Part shown: positions 26,631-35,862 of the stretch, in pieces | Layout: each line of letters begins with the position of its first letter | Numbering within the stretch: position 1 is the first letter of the stretch | NCBI RefSeq assembly: GCF_023145695.1 | Contig: NZ_JAJHVV010000016.1 | Coordinates: 1-64,000, forward strand | Length of the DNA stretch: 64,000 nt | Source: Vibrio amylolyticus | GTDB lineage: Bacteria > Pseudomonadota > Gammaproteobacteria > Enterobacterales > Vibrionaceae | Direction of reading: 5' to 3' | The notes under the pieces: model-generated | Seen by the model: the letters and a program-made list of their open reading frames with translations, nothing else | Told to the model about the DNA's origin: nothing | The model's database searches: none | Made by a program: the position numbers and the translations under genes

Positions 26631-27470
26631 TTGCTAAGTTATCGCCACAGTTTTCATGCCGGCAACCATGCCGATGTTGTTAAGCACATTGTTCAAAGCT
26701 TGATTTTGAATGCCCTACAACAAAAAGATAAGCCATTTGTTTATCACGATACGCACTCTGGCGTTGGCCGCTACGATTTAACTCACGAATGGTCTGAAAA
26801 AACCAGCGAGTACAAACAAGGTATCGCTCGTTTATGGGCGCAAGATACTATCCCTGAAGAAATTCAGAGCTACCTTGAGGCCATCAAGCAACTGAACAAT
26901 GGTGAAGACCTCCGTTACTACCCAGGCTCACCACGAGTAGCTCGTGCTCACATTCGCCCTCAAGACCGTATGGTACTGACAGAACTACACCCAAGTGACT
27001 ACCCACTTCTTGAGCAAGAGTTTCACCGTGACCGTCAGGTATCAATCTACAAAGAAGATGGATTCCAACGCTTAAAAGGTAGTCTTCCACCTAAAGAGCG
27101 TCGTGGTCTGGTACTGATTGACCCACCGTACGAGCTGGCGAAAGAGTATCGCGATGTCGTGACAGCGATTGCTCAAAGCCATAAGCGCTGGGCAACCGGT
27201 ATCTATGCGATTTGGTACCCAGTGGTTAATCGCTGTGATATTGAAGATATGCTTGAAGGACTAGAAGGGCTTGGTATTCGCAAAGTATTACAAATCGAGC
27301 TTGGCGTCTCTCCTGATACTAATGAACGTGGTATGACCGCATCTGGTATGATCGTTATCAATCCCCCTTGGAAGCTTGAGAGCCAAATGAATGAGATTCT
27401 TCCGTTCCTTAAAGAGGCTATCGCACCTTCAACTGGGCATTTTAAAGTTGAGTGGATTGTGCCTGAGTAA
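26631..27470 (+). CDS. rlmJ: 23S rRNA (adenine2030-N6)-methyltransferase RlmJ
   Basis: 279 aa, matching E. coli RlmJ (280). The start is TTG at 26631, because MLSYRHSFHAGNHADV is the family N-terminus and no ATG is available. The catalytic motif IV DPPYE lies in VLIDPPYELA near 162-171, and the tail GMTASGMIVINPPWKLE is family typical. It methylates A2030 of 23S rRNA. A likely promoter with GTATAAT lies about 60 bases upstream. Monocistronic. Confidence 0.95.
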   Translation: MLSYRHSFHAGNHADVVKHIVQSLILNALQQKDKPFVYHDTHSGVGRYDLTHEWSEKTSEYKQGIARLWAQDTIPEEIQSYLEAIKQLNNGEDLRYYPGSPRVARAHIRPQDRMVLTELHPSDYPLLEQEFHRDRQVSIYKEDGFQRLKGSLPPKERRGLVLIDPPYELAKEYRDVVTAIAQSHKRWATGIYAIWYPVVNRCDIEDMLEGLEGLGIRKVLQIELGVSPDTNERGMTASGMIVINPPWKLESQMNEILPFLKEAIAPSTGHFKVEWIVPE

Positions 27471-27776
27471 TAACGACTCAAGATACGTTGTAGGCATGCA
27501 TGGCCGTAACAAGATCGCATGCCTACCCCCTCCGATTCGATTTGTACTTATCCACCATTCTTATCTAAGACTTCCCCCACTTTTCTGTAATTAATCGGCT
27601 CATCGATATTCCTCATCATCAATGCCACTTTTTCCCATTAGCTAAAGTTGCTAGACTCGATTTATAGTATCGGTAGCAAAATTCAACTTAACATTGTGGT
27701 CATATTGAGTTTGTGGCTCTCAACCCCAATGTATTGTTACTAAAATAATGGAATTAATTAGCTTTCGGAGAACGTA
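27471..27776. other. Intergenic region between rlmJ and gor
   Basis: 306 noncoding bases. The only structure I see is a perfect 10-bp inverted repeat GTAGGCATGC (27490-27499) / GCATGCCTAC (27517-27526) with a 17-base loop just after rlmJ, without a T run. The rest should hold the gor promoter; AACGT-free AT-rich sequence and TTCGGAG (ribosome site) precede the gor ATG. Confidence 0.7.
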
Positions 27777-29132
27777 ATGGCAACGCATTTTGATTATATC
27801 TGTATCGGGGGTGGCTCTGGTGGTATCGCTTCAGCAAACCGTGCTTCAATGTACGGCGCTAAAGTCGCACTGATTGAAGCTCAAGACCTTGGCGGTACTT
27901 GCGTCAACGTTGGCTGTGTACCAAAGAAAGTCATGTGGCATGGCGCTCAAGTTGCTGAAGCCATCAACCTCTACGCGGAAGACTATGGTTTCGACGTTGA
28001 ACTGAAAGAGTTCAAGTGGAACAAAATGATCGAAAACCGCCAAGCGTACATCGGCCGTATCCACCAATCTTACGATCGTGTACTAGGAAACAACAAAGTC
28101 AACGTCATTAAAGGCTTTGCTAAGTTTGTAGATGCAAAGACCGTTGAAGTAAACGGTGAGCTTTACACTGCCGATCACATCACGATTGCCGTTGGTGGTC
28201 GCCCGACGATTCCAAACATTCCAGGTGCTGAGTACGGTATCGATTCAAACGGCTTCTTCGAGCTAATGGAGCAACCAAAGCGCGTAGCCGTCATTGGCGC
28301 AGGTTACATCGCTGTTGAGATTGCAGGCGTTATGCACTCTCTAGGCAGCGAAACTCACCTATTCTGCCGCAAAGAGTCACCGTTACGTAGCTTCGACCCA
28401 ATGATCGTAGAAACGCTTGTTGAGGTAATGAATACTGAAGGCCCAACGCTTCATACTCACTCTGTACCAAAAGAAGTGGTTAAAGAAGCCGATGGCAGCC
28501 TGACGCTTCACCTAGAAAACGGTGAAAGCCAAACTGTTGATACTCTAATTTGGGCGATTGGTCGTCACCCAGCAACAGATGCAATCAACCTAGACGTCAC
28601 TGGCGTAGAAACCAATGACCGCGGTTACATCAAAGTTGATGAATACCAAGAAACAAACGTGAAAGGCATCTATTGTGTTGGTGACATCATGGAGGGCGGC
28701 ATTGAGCTTACGCCCGTTGCTGTTAAAGCGGGTCGTCAACTTTCTGAGCGTCTATTCAATGGTAAAACAGACGCGAAAATGGATTACGAACTGGTTCCAA
28801 CGGTTGTGTTTAGTCACCCACCAATCGGCACGATTGGCCTAACGACTCAGGAAGCGGAAGAACAATACGGCAAAGACAACATCAAGGTGTACACATCAGG
28901 CTTCACAGCGATGTACACAGCGGTCACTAAGCACCGTCAGCCATGTAAGATGAAACTGGTTTGTGCAGGCGAAGATGAGAAAGTTGTTGGTCTACACGGT
29001 ATTGGTTTCACAGTTGATGAAATGATCCAAGGTTTTGCGGTTGCGATGAAGATGGGCGCAACCAAAGCAGACTTTGATGCGGTTGTCGCGATTCACCCTA
29101 CCGGGTCTGAAGAGTTTGTTACCATGAGATAG
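27777..29132 (+). CDS. gor: Glutathione-disulfide reductase
   Basis: 451 aa homodimeric flavoenzyme that regenerates glutathione with NADPH. The FAD-binding GGGSGGIASA is at 11-20, the redox disulfide C42/C47 in GGTCVNVGCVPKK, an NADPH-binding GAGYIAVEIAG near 174-184, and the C-terminal catalytic HPTGSEEF near residue 440. Length matches E. coli Gor (450). Monocistronic with a terminator after it. Confidence 0.97.
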   Translation: MATHFDYICIGGGSGGIASANRASMYGAKVALIEAQDLGGTCVNVGCVPKKVMWHGAQVAEAINLYAEDYGFDVELKEFKWNKMIENRQAYIGRIHQSYDRVLGNNKVNVIKGFAKFVDAKTVEVNGELYTADHITIAVGGRPTIPNIPGAEYGIDSNGFFELMEQPKRVAVIGAGYIAVEIAGVMHSLGSETHLFCRKESPLRSFDPMIVETLVEVMNTEGPTLHTHSVPKEVVKEADGSLTLHLENGESQTVDTLIWAIGRHPATDAINLDVTGVETNDRGYIKVDEYQETNVKGIYCVGDIMEGGIELTPVAVKAGRQLSERLFNGKTDAKMDYELVPTVVFSHPPIGTIGLTTQEAEEQYGKDNIKVYTSGFTAMYTAVTKHRQPCKMKLVCAGEDEKVVGLHGIGFTVDEMIQGFAVAMKMGATKADFDAVVAIHPTGSEEFVTMR

Positions 29133-29146
29133 TCTCTTTAAAGTAA

Positions 29147-29190
29147 CCAAAAAGGGTTTAAGTATGAATACTTAAACCCTTTTTTTATTC
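29147..29190. terminator. Bidirectional terminator after gor
   Basis: AAAAAGGGTTTAAGTAT/ATACTTAAACCCTTTTTTT stem, 16 bases after the gor stop, between convergent genes. Confidence 0.85.
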
Positions 29191-29207
29191 CAGCTGTTCT
29201 ATTAATT

Positions 29208-30101
29208 CTAATACCCTACTAACGTCACCTTTCCAAGCTCTGACTCTCCAATTTGGCAGGAGAAGTCCACTCGCTCTTCCGGCCCTTTGGCATACAGTTT
29301 TTCGAGCTTTTCAAAAGTATGCGGCAGTAAACTCACGCTTTTCAAACGTAAGCTTTTCTTAGTTCGATTGTCCAAAAAGGCGAGCGAGGTATCACTCAAC
29401 GTTTTATGACACGAATCTAAGATCTCTTTACTGACCACCTTGCTTTCTAGGGTATGTTGCAGATCCGTCGCAGTGACTTTGTTATTACTTTTGGCAAACA
29501 AACAGATGGCTTGGATATCAAGCAGCGCGATGGTTTTAGGTTTTTGGTTCTCACTGTCTACGTACATCGCCATTAAGCATGGAAGCTTACTCTCATCAAA
29601 CTCTTGAGGGTGAATCATAAACAAGGTCATATCCTTAGAAACAATTCGCTGCATGTGCTTTTCTAAGGTAGAGACCTGAGGAAGTGCGAGGTCACCCTGA
29701 TACTCCGTAGGATCGCCCAACATGCCTTTGTCGCCTATCGTCGTCGTTAACGGCCTAAGCTTGCTATGCAGGTCTTCATCCTCAAAAGGTTTTGAAAGAA
29801 CAAATTTTGCTCCAGCGTTCTGTGCCTTCACAATCAATTGTTCATCATCAACCATGGTAATCATTGCGGTTTTTATATCGGGGTTCATTTGTGTAATCAC
29901 TTCAACTAACTCTACCCCTGACATTCCCGGCATATACCAATCTGTCAACACAATGTCTGGCTTCCAGTCTTCGATAAGCACCAGAGCATCGGCCGCATTC
30001 TCAGCCTTTTTTATCGATAAACGCTTATATGGGTATGATTCAAGAGAACGTCGGACAATTTCTAGCGTTGCCTTGCTATCATCAACGATTAAAACCTTCA
30101 C
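29208..30101 (-). CDS. Response regulator with uncharacterised C-terminal domain
   Basis: 297 aa. Residues 1-120 are a receiver domain with acidic pocket D7/D8, phosphoacceptor D54 (VLTDWYMPGMSG), T82 and K104 (VLSKPF). Residues about 130-297 show no helix-turn-helix, GGDEF, EAL or HPT motif that I recognise; the region resembles CheX/CheC-like regulators only in size. No histidine kinase is adjacent. It is divergent from the membrane-anchored coiled-coil gene, 102 bases apart. Confidence 0.85.
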   Translation of the reverse strand: MKVLIVDDSKATLEIVRRSLESYPYKRLSIKKAENAADALVLIEDWKPDIVLTDWYMPGMSGVELVEVITQMNPDIKTAMITMVDDEQLIVKAQNAGAKFVLSKPFEDEDLHSKLRPLTTTIGDKGMLGDPTEYQGDLALPQVSTLEKHMQRIVSKDMTLFMIHPQEFDESKLPCLMAMYVDSENQKPKTIALLDIQAICLFAKSNNKVTATDLQHTLESKVVSKEILDSCHKTLSDTSLAFLDNRTKKSLRLKSVSLLPHTFEKLEKLYAKGPEERVDFSCQIGESELGKVTLVGY

Positions 30102-30203
30102 AAAATCTCATCTAATTTCACCTAACCTGTTCAAAGTATAGGCACAAATTTATATAACAACTAAACTTACATCCTAAGCAAGTAATTGCAAAGGGTGATA
30201 GAT

Positions 30204-30995
30204 ATGTCGATAGCCGATATAGTGACAGAAGAAATACTAGGAATGCTTGCCATCGATCTCGGGCTGGTGATACTTTCTGGTTGGTTTATTATTCTATTAC
30301 TTATCATTCGTGAGTTTCGAAAGTTTGCTCGGGGCTTTACTCAAGGCGCCAAGGTTCAAGAGGCCAGTGGCATGGATGATCAAACGCTACAAATGTGTCA
30401 GCAATCGGTTGATAGTGCTCTAAATTACACTTCTGAGAATAATGACACTCTTAACGATTTGATCCAGCTTCAACAAGCACTAGAAAGCCAAATGACCCTG
30501 CTTCGTAGCTCAACAGCGCAGCACATTTCTCCAGAAGAACAAGCTAAGATTGATGATCTCAACCTCAAGCTGAACAAATCCCATCAACTGATCCGCAAAC
30601 TCAAAGGCGATCTCGATAAGAGTGTAAAAGGCTTAAAAATCACTCGAAAAAAACTCTTTAATCAAGCCGATACCGTTGAGGGGCTACGTGAACAAAATGC
30701 AGCATTAGAAAAAGATTTTGAGAAGCTTGAGCAAGAGTATATTCAAATCAGTGAAGCGGGCGGATTTCAGGACTTGGCGATTCAGTATCAAACCGAAAAA
30801 GAGGAGTTACTCAATACCATTGAGGAGTACAAGCAACAAGCCGAACAAGGTGCAAGCAGTGAAGAGCTTGATGCGATGCGTCAAGAGCTTGAGGAAGCAC
30901 AGCAACAGATGCAACACCTAAGTAAAGAGAAAGACTTTGTAGAAAACAAGTACCTCGACTTATCTAAGAAGCTAGATACTGAAAAACCTGAATAA
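30204..30995 (+). CDS. Membrane-anchored coiled-coil protein of unknown function
   Basis: 263 aa from ATG at 30204, chosen for AAAGGG eight bases upstream; a TTG six codons earlier is less likely. One hydrophobic helix (LGMLAIDLGLVILSGWFIIL near 12-31) is followed by a basic segment and a long heptad-rich coiled coil (about 60-255, dense in Gln, Glu, Leu and Lys). The topology suggests a single inner-membrane anchor with a cytoplasmic rod. I do not recognise a function. It is paired divergently with the response regulator. Confidence 0.8.
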   Translation: MSIADIVTEEILGMLAIDLGLVILSGWFIILLLIIREFRKFARGFTQGAKVQEASGMDDQTLQMCQQSVDSALNYTSENNDTLNDLIQLQQALESQMTLLRSSTAQHISPEEQAKIDDLNLKLNKSHQLIRKLKGDLDKSVKGLKITRKKLFNQADTVEGLREQNAALEKDFEKLEQEYIQISEAGGFQDLAIQYQTEKEELLNTIEEYKQQAEQGASSEELDAMRQELEEAQQQMQHLSKEKDFVENKYLDLSKKLDTEKPE

Positions 30996-31023
30996 AGACC
31001 GATGCTCTGTTGACGTATCGGCG

Positions 31024-31935
31024 CTATTTAACGCACAACACATTCAATAGTGACGTTCCTTTTAACTGACTAATCTTGCCACTGGTAAACAATCCTTTTC
31101 GCTCAAAACCCCAGTAAGGCAAATGCATAGGCCAGTTATCCCCTAGCATGACAGCAGCCTCCAACAATTGCGTCCATTCGAAGTCGAGAGGCAAGCGCAT
31201 ATCCATTGAGTCACACACTTCCGTTGCTGATTCATAGTTTAAACGATTCCAAGGCATCGCATGCTCCATGTAGAACTGCCCATCCTCAAAGTCGGTATAA
31301 GGTACGCGATATTCAAGCCCTGCAACCGTCGCTTTTAAACGTATGACCACCTTAGTATCACTCTCCTTCTCCATTTTAGACGATGTCGACGCAATGACTG
31401 GCGCGCTCGTTGCCGTAGACTTGCCTTCCGCCTTTTTCACAGCGGTTCCGGTAATAGGCACCACCTTAGCGACGGGCGCCGAAGACGACTTTGATGTTTT
31501 TACCACCTCTCGAATAAAGGCTTCTTTGTAGGCGTGTTCTGTTTTTACTTTTCTCAGCTCTTGTCTCGCTTTAGAGAAGTCATTATAAGGACCGATTAAA
31601 CAACGGTATCCTTTCTCTTCCGGCTTGGACCAGACATCGGTTGAAATATGCTGATAGATAGATTTTGCTTTCGCTAAAGAGAGCGGTTTCGACAGGACAC
31701 CACATTGAATCCAAAAGCTTGATTCAGCCTCCTTCGGCTTTTGATTACCCCATAAGCCTTTACCGATTGGGCAAGCGCTATCTAAAACAGGCAATTCACT
31801 GGTTGATGCTTGTGTTGCATCGCATAAGAATTCTTCCGCAGAAACAGAATGAGAGATAAATAGAAGGGCCAAAGCGGCCATACTCAAGAGCTTCACTCCG
31901 ATCATTCTAGGTTTGATTACCAACTTCGTATCCAT
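31024..31935 (-). CDS. Secreted SPOR-domain-like protein
   Basis: 303 aa. A Sec signal peptide ends near VSAEE (about residue 34). Residues about 72-143 look like a SPOR domain (FWIQCGVLSKPLSLAKAKSIY, then CLIGPYNDFSKARQEL), which binds denuded septal peptidoglycan. A Ser/Thr/Ala/Lys-rich linker (about 145-200) leads to an unrecognised C-terminal domain with cysteines in TEVCDSMDMRLP and LLNVLCVK. A cell-wall or division-site role is inference. It converges with the coiled-coil gene. Confidence 0.8.
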   Translation of the reverse strand: MDTKLVIKPRMIGVKLLSMAALALLFISHSVSAEEFLCDATQASTSELPVLDSACPIGKGLWGNQKPKEAESSFWIQCGVLSKPLSLAKAKSIYQHISTDVWSKPEEKGYRCLIGPYNDFSKARQELRKVKTEHAYKEAFIREVVKTSKSSSAPVAKVVPITGTAVKKAEGKSTATSAPVIASTSSKMEKESDTKVVIRLKATVAGLEYRVPYTDFEDGQFYMEHAMPWNRLNYESATEVCDSMDMRLPLDFEWTQLLEAAVMLGDNWPMHLPYWGFERKGLFTSGKISQLKGTSLLNVLCVK

Positions 31936-31986
31936 ACTTCATTAACCTTTAATCGTTTTGCCTTGATTGGCTCACTATATTCAATG

Positions 31987-32022
31987 CAAAAAAAGAGCCG
32001 TAATAGTTTACGGCTCTAGTTT
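31987..32022 (-). terminator. Terminator of the peptide ABC operon
   Basis: Minus-strand stem AGAGCCGTAAAC.../TTACGGCTCT followed by seven T, about 35 bases after the last permease stop. Confidence 0.85.
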
Positions 32023-32057
32023 AGTTAGATTTTCGAATAAAAATCAATCGGTGCGGA

Positions 32058-32999
32058 TCACCCTTTGTAGATTTTAGGGTTGAATACATCACGTAACCAG
32101 TCACCCAATAGGTTGATAACCAATACTAAAGTAATCAAGACCACACCAGGGAAGGCAGTAATCCACCATGCACCAGAGAAAATATAGTTAAAGCCAGTAC
32201 TAATTAGAGCACCTAATGATGGCTGATCAACCGGCAAGCCTAATCCTAGGAATGACAGCGCTGCCTCAGACATAATCGCGTTAGCAATCTGTACTGTTGA
32301 GATAACCAAGATTGGCGATAGACAGTTAGGCAGAATATGGCGGAACATGATACGTGGCGCTTTAAAGCCCATCACTCGTGCTGCTTCGACATACTCTTTC
32401 TTCTTCTCTGCCAATACTGATGCACGAATGGTACGAGCGTATTGAGGCCATTCCGCGACACCAATGATCACCACCAGCATCACTACCGCGTATTGGCTGT
32501 AAAAGTCACTACCAAAGCTGGCTTTGAAGATAGCCGAAACAATGATCGCGACCATCATGGTTGAGAACGATAATTGAACATCAGCAAAACGCATCAAGAA
32601 GCTATCAATACGGCCACCGAAGTAGCCCGCTGATAGACCGATAATGATGCCTAGGGTTAACTGTAGGCCAACCGCTAAGAAACCAATGGTTAGGGACAAA
32701 CGCGAACCGTATAGAATGGTCGAAAGAATGTCACGACCTTGCTCATCGGTACCCAGCAAAAAGTTTGAATCACCGTCTTCCATCCAAGAAGGTGGAAGCT
32801 CTGAATCCATAATATCGATTGAAGATAAATCGTAGGGATCCGTTGGTGATAAAATAGGCGCTGCCAATGCCAAGACTAAGAACATCATAAAGACGGCAAA
32901 GCTGGTCATCGCAACCTTATCACGTAAAAAGTAATACACGATGTCTGAATTTTTAAAACGCTCCCAACGACTCGGAGCGGCTACTGCTACTTCACTCAT
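32058..32999 (-). CDS. Peptide ABC transporter permease (DppC/OppC type)
   Basis: 313 aa inner-membrane permease with about six helices and the N-terminal OppC-type segment (SILSPTDPYDL near 49-59). The EAA loop that contacts the ATPase is AARVMGFKAPRIMFRHILPN near 205-224. It is the last gene of a four-gene operon, two bases after the partner permease. Substrate is peptides by family; exact specificity is unknown. Confidence 0.93.
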   Translation of the reverse strand: MSEVAVAAPSRWERFKNSDIVYYFLRDKVAMTSFAVFMMFLVLALAAPILSPTDPYDLSSIDIMDSELPPSWMEDGDSNFLLGTDEQGRDILSTILYGSRLSLTIGFLAVGLQLTLGIIIGLSAGYFGGRIDSFLMRFADVQLSFSTMMVAIIVSAIFKASFGSDFYSQYAVVMLVVIIGVAEWPQYARTIRASVLAEKKKEYVEAARVMGFKAPRIMFRHILPNCLSPILVISTVQIANAIMSEAALSFLGLGLPVDQPSLGALISTGFNYIFSGAWWITAFPGVVLITLVLVINLLGDWLRDVFNPKIYKG

Positions 33000-33001
33000 G
33001 A

Positions 33002-33979
33002 TTAAGATCCTTTACCCGTTAGGTTTACTGTTGGGTTGATCACGCCATAGAGCAAATCAACAATGGTATTAGTCACAACAAAGATAAGACCAACAAAAAT
33101 AACGTAAGCGGTAATAAGTGGAGTATCTACACGGTTAATTGCTTCTAGGAATAGAAAACCGGTACCTGGCCACTGGAATACTGTCTCAGTCAAAATGGTG
33201 TATGCCACCATAGTACCGATTTGAACACCACCTACGGTTAACACCGGTAGCATGGTATTTTTCAGGGCGTGCTGGTAATGAATTTTATTCAGAGCTAAGC
33301 CTTTCGCTTTACCGAATTTGATGTATTCAGAGCTCAGTACTTCAAGCATTTCAGAACGTACCAATCGAATGAACAGCGGCAGCATAATCGATGCAAGAGC
33401 GACACACGGCAGCACTAAATGACGCAAGCCATCAATGGTGAAGAAACCAGATTCCCAACCCAATACGTTTGCGGTTTCACCTCGTCCAAACGAAGGCAGC
33501 CAGCCGAGTTCGATAGAGAATACGTACATCAACATAATCGCCGTCAGGAAAACAGGTATGGAAATACCGATACTACTAAACGCCATTACCGCTTTGGTAA
33601 AGACACTTTTAGGATGAATAGCGGAATAAACTCCTAAAGGAATGGAGCAAACCACAATGATAAGAGACGCGCCGAACACGAGCTCTAGTGTTGCCACCAG
33701 CTTATCTAAAATGACATCTACAGCTGGTCGCTTGAAGAAGTAAGATGTGCCTAAATCACCTTGTAAGGCTGCGCCGACAAAACGCGTATATTTTGTAATG
33801 AAGGGATCATTCAGACCTAGCTCATCACGCAGTGCTTGACGCTCTGCTTCTGAAACCGACTGACCTACAAGCTCTCGTAACGGATCACCCAAGTTATCTT
33901 GAATGGAAAACGCTACCAAACTGATCACAAACATCACTATCAGTGCCTGAAACAGGCGCTTGACCAGAAACGAAAACAT
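33002..33979 (-). CDS. Peptide ABC transporter permease (DppB/OppB type)
   Basis: 325 aa inner-membrane permease. The N-terminal OppB signature (FLVKRLFQALIVMFVISLVAF) leads the first helix, and the EAA loop is GKAKGLALNKIHYQHALKN near 224-242. It forms the heterodimeric channel with the next gene. It is separated from the binding-protein gene by 182 bases that contain a long inverted repeat. Confidence 0.93.
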   Translation of the reverse strand: MFSFLVKRLFQALIVMFVISLVAFSIQDNLGDPLRELVGQSVSEAERQALRDELGLNDPFITKYTRFVGAALQGDLGTSYFFKRPAVDVILDKLVATLELVFGASLIIVVCSIPLGVYSAIHPKSVFTKAVMAFSSIGISIPVFLTAIMLMYVFSIELGWLPSFGRGETANVLGWESGFFTIDGLRHLVLPCVALASIMLPLFIRLVRSEMLEVLSSEYIKFGKAKGLALNKIHYQHALKNTMLPVLTVGGVQIGTMVAYTILTETVFQWPGTGFLFLEAINRVDTPLITAYVIFVGLIFVVTNTIVDLLYGVINPTVNLTGKGS

Positions 33980-34092
33980 TCCTTGCCCCTTTTAACTATC
34001 CATGACTTTCTACTCAATATAAGTAGAAACAAAAATCCAGTCTTAAAAATGGCACCTAACCGACTGAAACAAAGCTAAATGCCAAAAATTAG

Positions 34093-34154
34093 TTAGGCAT
34101 CCAATCACGCTGCTCTCAATATTTCTATTTTGAATCCACGAGATGGATGCCTAA
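34093..34154 (-). promoter_or_regulatory. Long inverted repeat between binding protein and permeases
   Basis: Perfect 11-bp arms TTAGGCATCCA (34093-34103) and TGGATGCCTAA (34144-34154), 40 bases apart, starting eight bases after the binding-protein stop. In transport operons such hairpins often protect the binding-protein mRNA and lower permease expression. Confidence 0.6.
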
Positions 34155-34161
34155 GCCTTAC

Positions 34162-35712
34162 TTACTCAACCACTAGGTCGCCAAAGTAAGGGAAGTTCAT
34201 TGCGTTTACGATTGGAGCAATCTTAACGTTAGACTTTGCGCCCCACGCTAGGTTCTGCCAGTGTAGAGGAACGAACGCTGCATCGTTGTATAGCGTTGCT
34301 TCTACTGTTTGTAGCATTTCTGCACGCTTGCCAGAGTCTGTTTCTACGTTAGCCGCATTCACTAGAGCATCCAATTCTGCGTTTGCATAGTGACCACAGT
34401 TGTACTGACCTTTACCTGTCTCTTCGTTACGAGTCATGGTTAGGAATTCAGAGAAGTTCGCTGAATCTTCAGTATCTGAGTGCCAACCGATCATCAGCAT
34501 GTCTGCAGCACACAGGTCAAATTCAGGCCAGTATTGCGCTTTAGGCATTGTTTTCAGATCAACTTTGATACCAATCTTAGACAGCATAGCCGCAGACGCT
34601 TGCGCTACTTTCGCATCGTTCACGTAACGGTTGTTTGGCGCCATCATTGAAAGCGTAAAGCCATCTTCGTAGCCCGCTTCCTTCATAAGCGCTTTCGCTT
34701 TTTTCAGGTCGTAACGTGGCACTAGTTCTGCATCGTAACCAGCGTAACCAGAAGGGCCTTGCTGACCAGCAGCCGTTGCGAAGCCTTTCATGATTTTCTT
34801 AACAATACCTTCATTGTTAATCGCATGAACGATAGCTTGACGAACGCGAACATCTTTCAATGCTTCGTTGCTGTTTTGGTTCATTTGGAACGTGATGATA
34901 CGAGTACCCGGTAGCGTCACTAGATCAATGTTATTTGCGCCTTTAACACGCTTGTGATCGTTTGGAGCAACTGGAGCAATCATGTCTACGCCACCAGAAA
35001 GAAGTGCCGCAACACGCGTTGCATCTTCTTTGATTGGCACAAGTGTTAGCTTGTCTACGTTACCTGTGTTCTCATCCCAGTAATCGCCAAAACGTTCAAA
35101 GACTACCTGTACGCCTTGCTCACGCTGAGTCACGATAAACGGACCTGTACCAGAAACGTTGGTTGAAGCAAACGAGTTACCGTGCTTCACAACTTCTGAC
35201 TTGTCGCTACCGTCAGCCGTTGAACCTGAGTAGAACTTGCTGTCCATTGGGAAAATGTAAGTTGCGGTTTGAAGAACAAGTGGGTATGCACCCTTAGAGA
35301 TGATTTCAACTGTGTAATCATCAACTTTAACCATCTTCTCGTATGGTTCGAAGATTGCTTTAAAGTCAGGTGAGTTCTTTAGACGATCAAATGTCCAAAC
35401 AACATCATCTGCAGTTAGCTCGTTACCAGAGTGGAACTTAACACCTTCACGTAGAGTGAAACGGAAAGTCGTGTCATCAACACGTTTCCATTCGCTCGCT
35501 AGACGGCCTTCAAAATCCAATTCTTGTGTGTAACGAACTAGTGGATCAAACACCATGTGAGACATTTGAAGTGTACCGCCCGATAGTTGCTCATGCGGGT
35601 CCAGTGATACTGGATCTGCGTCGTAAGCTACTTTAATGTCTGCTGCTGCTGCGCTAAAGCTAAGACCTGCAGCCATCATTGCGACTACTAGTTTGCTTTT
35701 CATGGTTTTCAT
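34162..35712 (-). CDS. Peptide ABC transporter substrate-binding protein
   Basis: 516 aa SBP_bac_5 family. ATG at 35712 (MKTMKSKLVV) has AAGGAG seven bases upstream; the 30 codons further upstream are leader. The signal peptide ends at SAAAA before DIKVAYDADPVSLDPHEQ, the family N-terminus. The protein captures peptides or similar ligands in the periplasm. DppA, OppA and other subfamilies are not separated here. It sits between the double ATPase and the permeases. Confidence 0.93.
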   Translation of the reverse strand: MKTMKSKLVVAMMAAGLSFSAAAADIKVAYDADPVSLDPHEQLSGGTLQMSHMVFDPLVRYTQELDFEGRLASEWKRVDDTTFRFTLREGVKFHSGNELTADDVVWTFDRLKNSPDFKAIFEPYEKMVKVDDYTVEIISKGAYPLVLQTATYIFPMDSKFYSGSTADGSDKSEVVKHGNSFASTNVSGTGPFIVTQREQGVQVVFERFGDYWDENTGNVDKLTLVPIKEDATRVAALLSGGVDMIAPVAPNDHKRVKGANNIDLVTLPGTRIITFQMNQNSNEALKDVRVRQAIVHAINNEGIVKKIMKGFATAAGQQGPSGYAGYDAELVPRYDLKKAKALMKEAGYEDGFTLSMMAPNNRYVNDAKVAQASAAMLSKIGIKVDLKTMPKAQYWPEFDLCAADMLMIGWHSDTEDSANFSEFLTMTRNEETGKGQYNCGHYANAELDALVNAANVETDSGKRAEMLQTVEATLYNDAAFVPLHWQNLAWGAKSNVKIAPIVNAMNFPYFGDLVVE

Positions 35713-35820
35713 TGCATAACTCCTTATGCGGGAATCCGAATCCCTAGTTGTTTTGTTGTGTTTGCTTCTGCTTTTTATTCCAAGCTTACTCACTACTACC
35801 AAGCACGCTCAGTTTTCCGA

Positions 35821-35850
35821 TACCGATTAACGTTTAGACGCTAATCGGTA
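35821..35850 (-). promoter_or_regulatory. Intercistronic hairpin between ATPase and binding-protein genes
   Basis: Perfect 9-bp stem TACCGATTA (35821-35829) / TAATCGGTA (35842-35850) with a 12-base loop, just after the ATPase stop. No T run follows, so it is more likely an RNA-processing or stability element than a terminator. Confidence 0.5.
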
Positions 35851-35862
35851 ATTCGAAACGAC

